Assembly: GCA_964513215.1 (NCBI GenBank)
Contig: CAZELU010000073.1
Location: 1 to 7,687, forward strand
Source of the DNA: Casp-actino8 sp964513215
GTDB lineage: Bacteria > Actinomycetota > Acidimicrobiia > Acidimicrobiales > Ilumatobacteraceae
Reading direction: 5' to 3'
Length of the DNA stretch: 7,687 nucleotides
Part shown: positions 5,158 through 7,687 of the stretch, one piece after another
Layout of the letters: every line of letters begins with the position of its first letter
Position numbering within the stretch: the first letter of the stretch is position 1
Notes under the pieces: generated by a model
The model's input: only the letters and a program-made list of their open reading frames with translations
Databases searched by the model: none
What the model was told of the DNA's origin: nothing
Program-made: the position numbers and the translations under genes

Positions 5158-5844
5158 ATGCCCACATCGTCTCGTCCGTCTCAGGTTCTGGCCGCTCTTC
5201 ACGATGACGTGTGTTCGTGTCGACGTTGTCCACGGTTGGTCGCGTGGCGTGAGCAGGCGGCCAGTGAGAAACGAGCCTCGTATCGCGACGAGGACTACTG
5301 GGGTCGCGGCGTCCCCGGCTTCGGCGATCCGTCGGCACGCATTCTGGTTCTCGGACTCGCGCCGGCGGCCCACGGCGCCAATCGGACCGGACGCATCTTC
5401 ACCGGTGATCGCAGCGGCGACTGGCTGTATCGCGCGATGCACCGCGTCGGCCTGGCCAATCAACCGACGTCCACTCATCGCGGTGACGGATTGAAATTGA
5501 AAGGTGCGTGGGTCACGTCGGCGGTGAAGTGTGCGCCACCCGACAACAAGCCCGAGCCATCCGAACGCGATGCCTGTCGAACGCTCTTGCGTCGCGAGAT
5601 CGATGCGTTGTCGAAACTACGCGTGGTGGTGTGTCTCGGAAACTTCGCGTACGAAGCCGCGTGCGTCGAGTTCGGAGTTCGCCCGCGTCCGAAGTTCGGG
5701 CACGGTGCCGAAGTCCAGTCGCCGTCGGGACCGTGGTTGGTGTGCTCGTTTCATCCGAGCCAGCAGAACACGTTCACGGGACGGCTCACCGAGCCCATGT
5801 TCGACGCGGTGTTCGCCCGCGCCGTCGAACTGGCCGGCCTCTAG
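5158..5844 (+). CDS. udgB: Family 5 uracil-DNA glycosylase (UdgB type), iron-sulfur
   Basis: A DNA repair enzyme that removes uracil, and in this family often hypoxanthine or other deaminated bases, from DNA at the start of base excision repair. Its 228 residues show motif 1 as GLAPAAHGANRTGR (66-79) followed by FTGDRSGDWLY, and motif 2 as HPSQQN (199-204). Motif 1 has Ala where families 1 and 4 carry the polar catalytic residue, which is the hallmark of family 5. Cys21-x2-Cys24, Cys125 (in KCAPP) and Cys140 are placed as expected for a 4Fe-4S cluster. ATG 5158 is chosen because the longer frame to 5014 would overlap the divergent phosphatase coding region. The upstream signal is poor, with only GGTGG close by. 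Its stop codon shares CTAG with the converging esterase gene. High-GC actinobacteria commonly carry this enzyme. Confidence 0.92.
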   Translation: MPTSSRPSQVLAALHDDVCSCRRCPRLVAWREQAASEKRASYRDEDYWGRGVPGFGDPSARILVLGLAPAAHGANRTGRIFTGDRSGDWLYRAMHRVGLANQPTSTHRGDGLKLKGAWVTSAVKCAPPDNKPEPSERDACRTLLRREIDALSKLRVVVCLGNFAYEAACVEFGVRPRPKFGHGAEVQSPSGPWLVCSFHPSQQNTFTGRLTEPMFDAVFARAVELAGL

Positions 5845-6752
5845 CGCTCGAGCGCCTGCTTCGTCGCAAAAGCGGCCTGGGCGATCGCGTGGCCGCCGTC
5901 GTCGACGAATGCGCTCATCGAGAAGAAGCCGTGAATCTGGCCGTAGTAACGGGTGAGCGAGCAGTGCACACCGTTCTCGACCAGACGCAGTGCGTATTCC
6001 TCACCTTCGTCGCGCAAGGGGTCGTACTCGGCGGTGATCACGATGGCCGGGGGCGAAGCGGCCAGGGCCGAATCGGCTGCGCACAATGGCGACACGCGCG
6101 GATCATCGGCGGCGCCTTGTCCTCCACTGAGGTAGTGATCGCAGAACCACTTCATGCCAGCCGCGGTGAGTCGGTAGCCCTCGCCGTTGTCGATGTAACT
6201 CTGCGAGCCGCGTCGGGCATCGGTGACGGGATAGATGAGCATCTGGAACTTGAGGGGCACGGGCTGCAGTTGGGCGACCACCGCGGCCAAGTTGCCGCCG
6301 GCCGAATCGCCACCCACCGCGAGACGTGACGCGTCGACGCCGAGTGATGCCGCGTTGGTGTGAGCCCATCGCAGCGCGTTGACGCAGTCCATCAGTGGGG
6401 TCGGGAACGGATGCTCGGGAGCGAGTCGGTAATCGACGCTCAGTACCGCGTGGCCCATTTGGTTGGCCAGCTTGCGGCACACGTCGTCGTGGCTGTCGAT
6501 GTTGCCGAACACCCAGCCGCCACCGTGGTAGTACACGAGCAGACCGAGGTCGGTGCGATCGTTCGGGCGATACAACCGAACCGGAACACCGTCGGCGTCG
6601 AGATCGCGCATCTCGTGAATCGGCTCGTTCGACGGAACGGTCATCGCATTGAAGCCCGCCCGCGCCTTGGCGGCCTCTTGTGTTTCGAGCGGTGGTGCGC
6701 CCAACGCCTCGATGGCGGCGAGCAGCGACGCGGACTGCGGATGCAGCGGCAT
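5841..6752 (-). CDS. Alpha/beta hydrolase, hormone-sensitive-lipase-like esterase (family IV)
   Basis: A 303-residue cytoplasmic carboxylesterase/lipase of the alpha/beta-hydrolase fold-3 group, which hydrolyses short- to medium-chain esters. Seen: the oxyanion-hole motif HGGGW (76-80), the nucleophile elbow GDSAGG (148-153, Ser150), Asp244 in EYDPLRDEGE, and His274 in GQIHGFF, giving a complete catalytic triad. The N-terminal cap (about 1-50) is present and there is no signal peptide. ATG 6752 follows the stop of the F420-type oxidoreductase gene by two bases and has no clear Shine-Dalgarno of its own, which points to translational coupling. The frame continues upstream inside that gene and the extension was rejected. 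The natural substrate is not evident. Its link to an F420-type redox gene suggests a role in catabolism of an ester-bearing compound, but that is inference. Confidence 0.93.
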   Translation of the reverse strand: MPLHPQSASLLAAIEALGAPPLETQEAAKARAGFNAMTVPSNEPIHEMRDLDADGVPVRLYRPNDRTDLGLLVYYHGGGWVFGNIDSHDDVCRKLANQMGHAVLSVDYRLAPEHPFPTPLMDCVNALRWAHTNAASLGVDASRLAVGGDSAGGNLAAVVAQLQPVPLKFQMLIYPVTDARRGSQSYIDNGEGYRLTAAGMKWFCDHYLSGGQGAADDPRVSPLCAADSALAASPPAIVITAEYDPLRDEGEEYALRLVENGVHCSLTRYYGQIHGFFSMSAFVDDGGHAIAQAAFATKQALER

Positions 6753-6754
6753 GA

Positions 6755-7687
6755 TCAGTGTGCGGCGGGAGCCGAACCGTCGGCCTTCTTCTTCGGCGGC
6801 GGCACACCAACCGACGGGGCCTTGTCGGCCCACTCGGGCCAGCGGCGACGGCTCACGATGCTGAGAGTGCGCAGCAACTTCATGGCCACTTCGTCTTCCT
6901 GGGCCGGACGAGCCTCGATGACACCGTCCTTGATCATGCGGTTGATCACTTCTTCACCGAGTTCGGTGCGCACGATCGTGAGCGTCCAGTCGTTGTCCTT
7001 GCCGATACCGCCGGTGGCGATGTCGGAGTGTTCGGCCGCGAAATCGGGGCAGCTCTTGCAACCCTCGCGAGTCCACTGGTGGCATTCCTTGAGGTCGATC
7101 TCGTGGTACGAGCCGTCCTTCATCCAGATCTGGAACACACCCTTGATGTTCATCTTGACCATGTCCTGCTTCTTCAAGCCGTACTTGGCCTCGAACAACT
7201 CGGGGAAAATCGCGTCGTCGAACGTCTTCGAGCAGAGAAGACCGATGTTGAACAAGAACGGCTTGCTCACCTTGCCGGCCTTGCGATCCCACATGACCGG
7301 GGGCGACGAGGTCTGGCAACCCATACCCACCAGAGCGAGCTTGCTCAAACCCTGTTCCTTCGCATCGCGCAGAGCGAGCGGATTGGCGCAGTAGGTGTAC
7401 CGCGAGCCGGCGGTGGCCAACACGTCTTCTTTGGTGCGTGCGAGAACGGGCTTGGCCTTCCACGCATCGAACGGTTCGACACCGCTCACGAGAGCGGCCT
7501 CGATGTAGTTGTTCTCGAGCAACCAGATGAGCATCGCCGACACGAAGCCGCCGTCCTGACCCTTCTCGTGGGCGGTCTTGTCGGATGCGCGAGTCAGGAG
7601 AAGTTGACGCCAGATGCCGGCCATCTCGTCGGGCTGGCGAATGCGACCGAACAAGTGCATGTCGGCGGCCGACTCCCACGAGCGGAA
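6755..7687 (-). CDS. Coenzyme F420 hydrogenase/dehydrogenase beta-subunit family protein (partial at right edge)
   Basis: The C-terminal 310 residues of an FrhB/FdhB-type protein are visible; the frame is open through base 7687, so the N-terminus, where such proteins often carry a ferredoxin-like 4Fe-4S domain, is missing. This family binds FAD and iron-sulfur clusters and moves electrons between coenzyme F420 and a partner protein. Seen, counting from the first internal Met (base 7660): KGQDGGFVSAML (33-44), VGMGCQTSS (111-119, Cys115), IGLLCSKTF (139-147, Cys143), and the strongly conserved GCKSCPDFAAEHSDIATGGIG region at about 200-220. The conserved cysteines there probably ligate an Fe-S cluster. 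The last 25 residues are a Pro/Lys/Ala-rich tail. The internal Met is not the real start. The esterase gene follows two bases after the stop. No hydrogenase or formate dehydrogenase large subunit is visible here. The precise reaction is unknown. Confidence 0.86.
   Translation of the reverse strand, partial: FRSWESAADMHLFGRIRQPDEMAGIWRQLLLTRASDKTAHEKGQDGGFVSAMLIWLLENNYIEAALVSGVEPFDAWKAKPVLARTKEDVLATAGSRYTYCANPLALRDAKEQGLSKLALVGMGCQTSSPPVMWDRKAGKVSKPFLFNIGLLCSKTFDDAIFPELFEAKYGLKKQDMVKMNIKGVFQIWMKDGSYHEIDLKECHQWTREGCKSCPDFAAEHSDIATGGIGKDNDWTLTIVRTELGEEVINRMIKDGVIEARPAQEDEVAMKLLRTLSIVSRRRWPEWADKAPSVGVPPPKKKADGSAPAAH

Noticed and set aside
5134..5478. N-terminal extension of the phosphatase frame up to base 5478
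   Set aside because: The extra 115 codons run opposite the glycosylase coding sequence and have no family character. The RHG strand begins right after ATG 5133 as expected.
5844..5855. 12-bp palindrome GCGCTCGAGCGC as a terminator between the glycosylase and esterase genes
   Set aside because: With a loop the stem is only 4 bp, there is no T-run, and such GC palindromes are frequent by chance in this base composition.
6360..7394. 344-codon plus-strand frame opposite the esterase and F420-type genes
   Set aside because: It spans the junction of two well-supported minus-strand genes and has no recognisable motif.
1..7687. Possible mobile elements, CRISPR arrays, tRNA or rRNA genes
   Set aside because: I saw no transposase or integrase motifs, no regularly spaced repeats, and no cloverleaf or conserved rRNA stretches. 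The window is essentially fully coding.

Overview
This GC-rich window is a compact, almost fully coding piece of an actinobacterial chromosome. Three things support that: a trio of proteins largely restricted to Actinobacteria (an MSMEG_4193-type phosphatase, a DUF3090 protein and a SCO1664-type kinase-like protein), a family 5 uracil-DNA glycosylase, and an F420-hydrogenase/dehydrogenase beta-subunit family protein. The style of the proteins suggests Acidimicrobiia rather than Mycobacterium or Streptomyces, but this is only an impression. I see no mobile element, CRISPR array, tRNA or rRNA. The longest gene-free stretch is about 100 bases.

Layout, left to right. (1) 1-323, minus: N-terminal part of a diacylglycerol/lipid kinase that runs off the left edge. 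(2) A roughly 100-base divergent intergenic region. (3) 433-2192, plus: etfB and etfA, the two subunits of an electron transfer flavoprotein. (4) A convergent junction at 2193-2262 with two hairpin-forming inverted repeats; one, with an 11-bp perfect stem, lies inside the coding sequence of the opposing gene. (5) 2211-5133, minus: a four-gene operon transcribed in the order histidine phosphatase, DUF3090 zinc-type protein, SCO1664 kinase-like protein, then an unrecognised tryptophan-rich protein of 340 residues. The genes are 10 bases or less apart. (6) 5158-5844, plus: family 5 uracil-DNA glycosylase, divergent from the operon with only 24 bases between start codons. (7) 5841-7687, minus: an F420 hydrogenase/dehydrogenase beta-type protein (N-terminus off the right edge), followed 2 bases later by a hormone-sensitive-lipase-type esterase. 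The esterase and the glycosylase converge so tightly that a single CTAG carries both stop codons.

How they fit together. EtfBA collects electrons from flavin dehydrogenases such as acyl-CoA dehydrogenases; its partners are not in the window. The four-gene operon is the most interesting part. It pairs a probable kinase with a probable phosphatase/mutase and a small cysteine/histidine-bearing protein, a conserved but uncharacterised actinobacterial set, here extended by a fourth unknown gene. The F420-type oxidoreductase and the esterase are probably co-translated, which hints at a shared pathway, but nothing here identifies the substrate.
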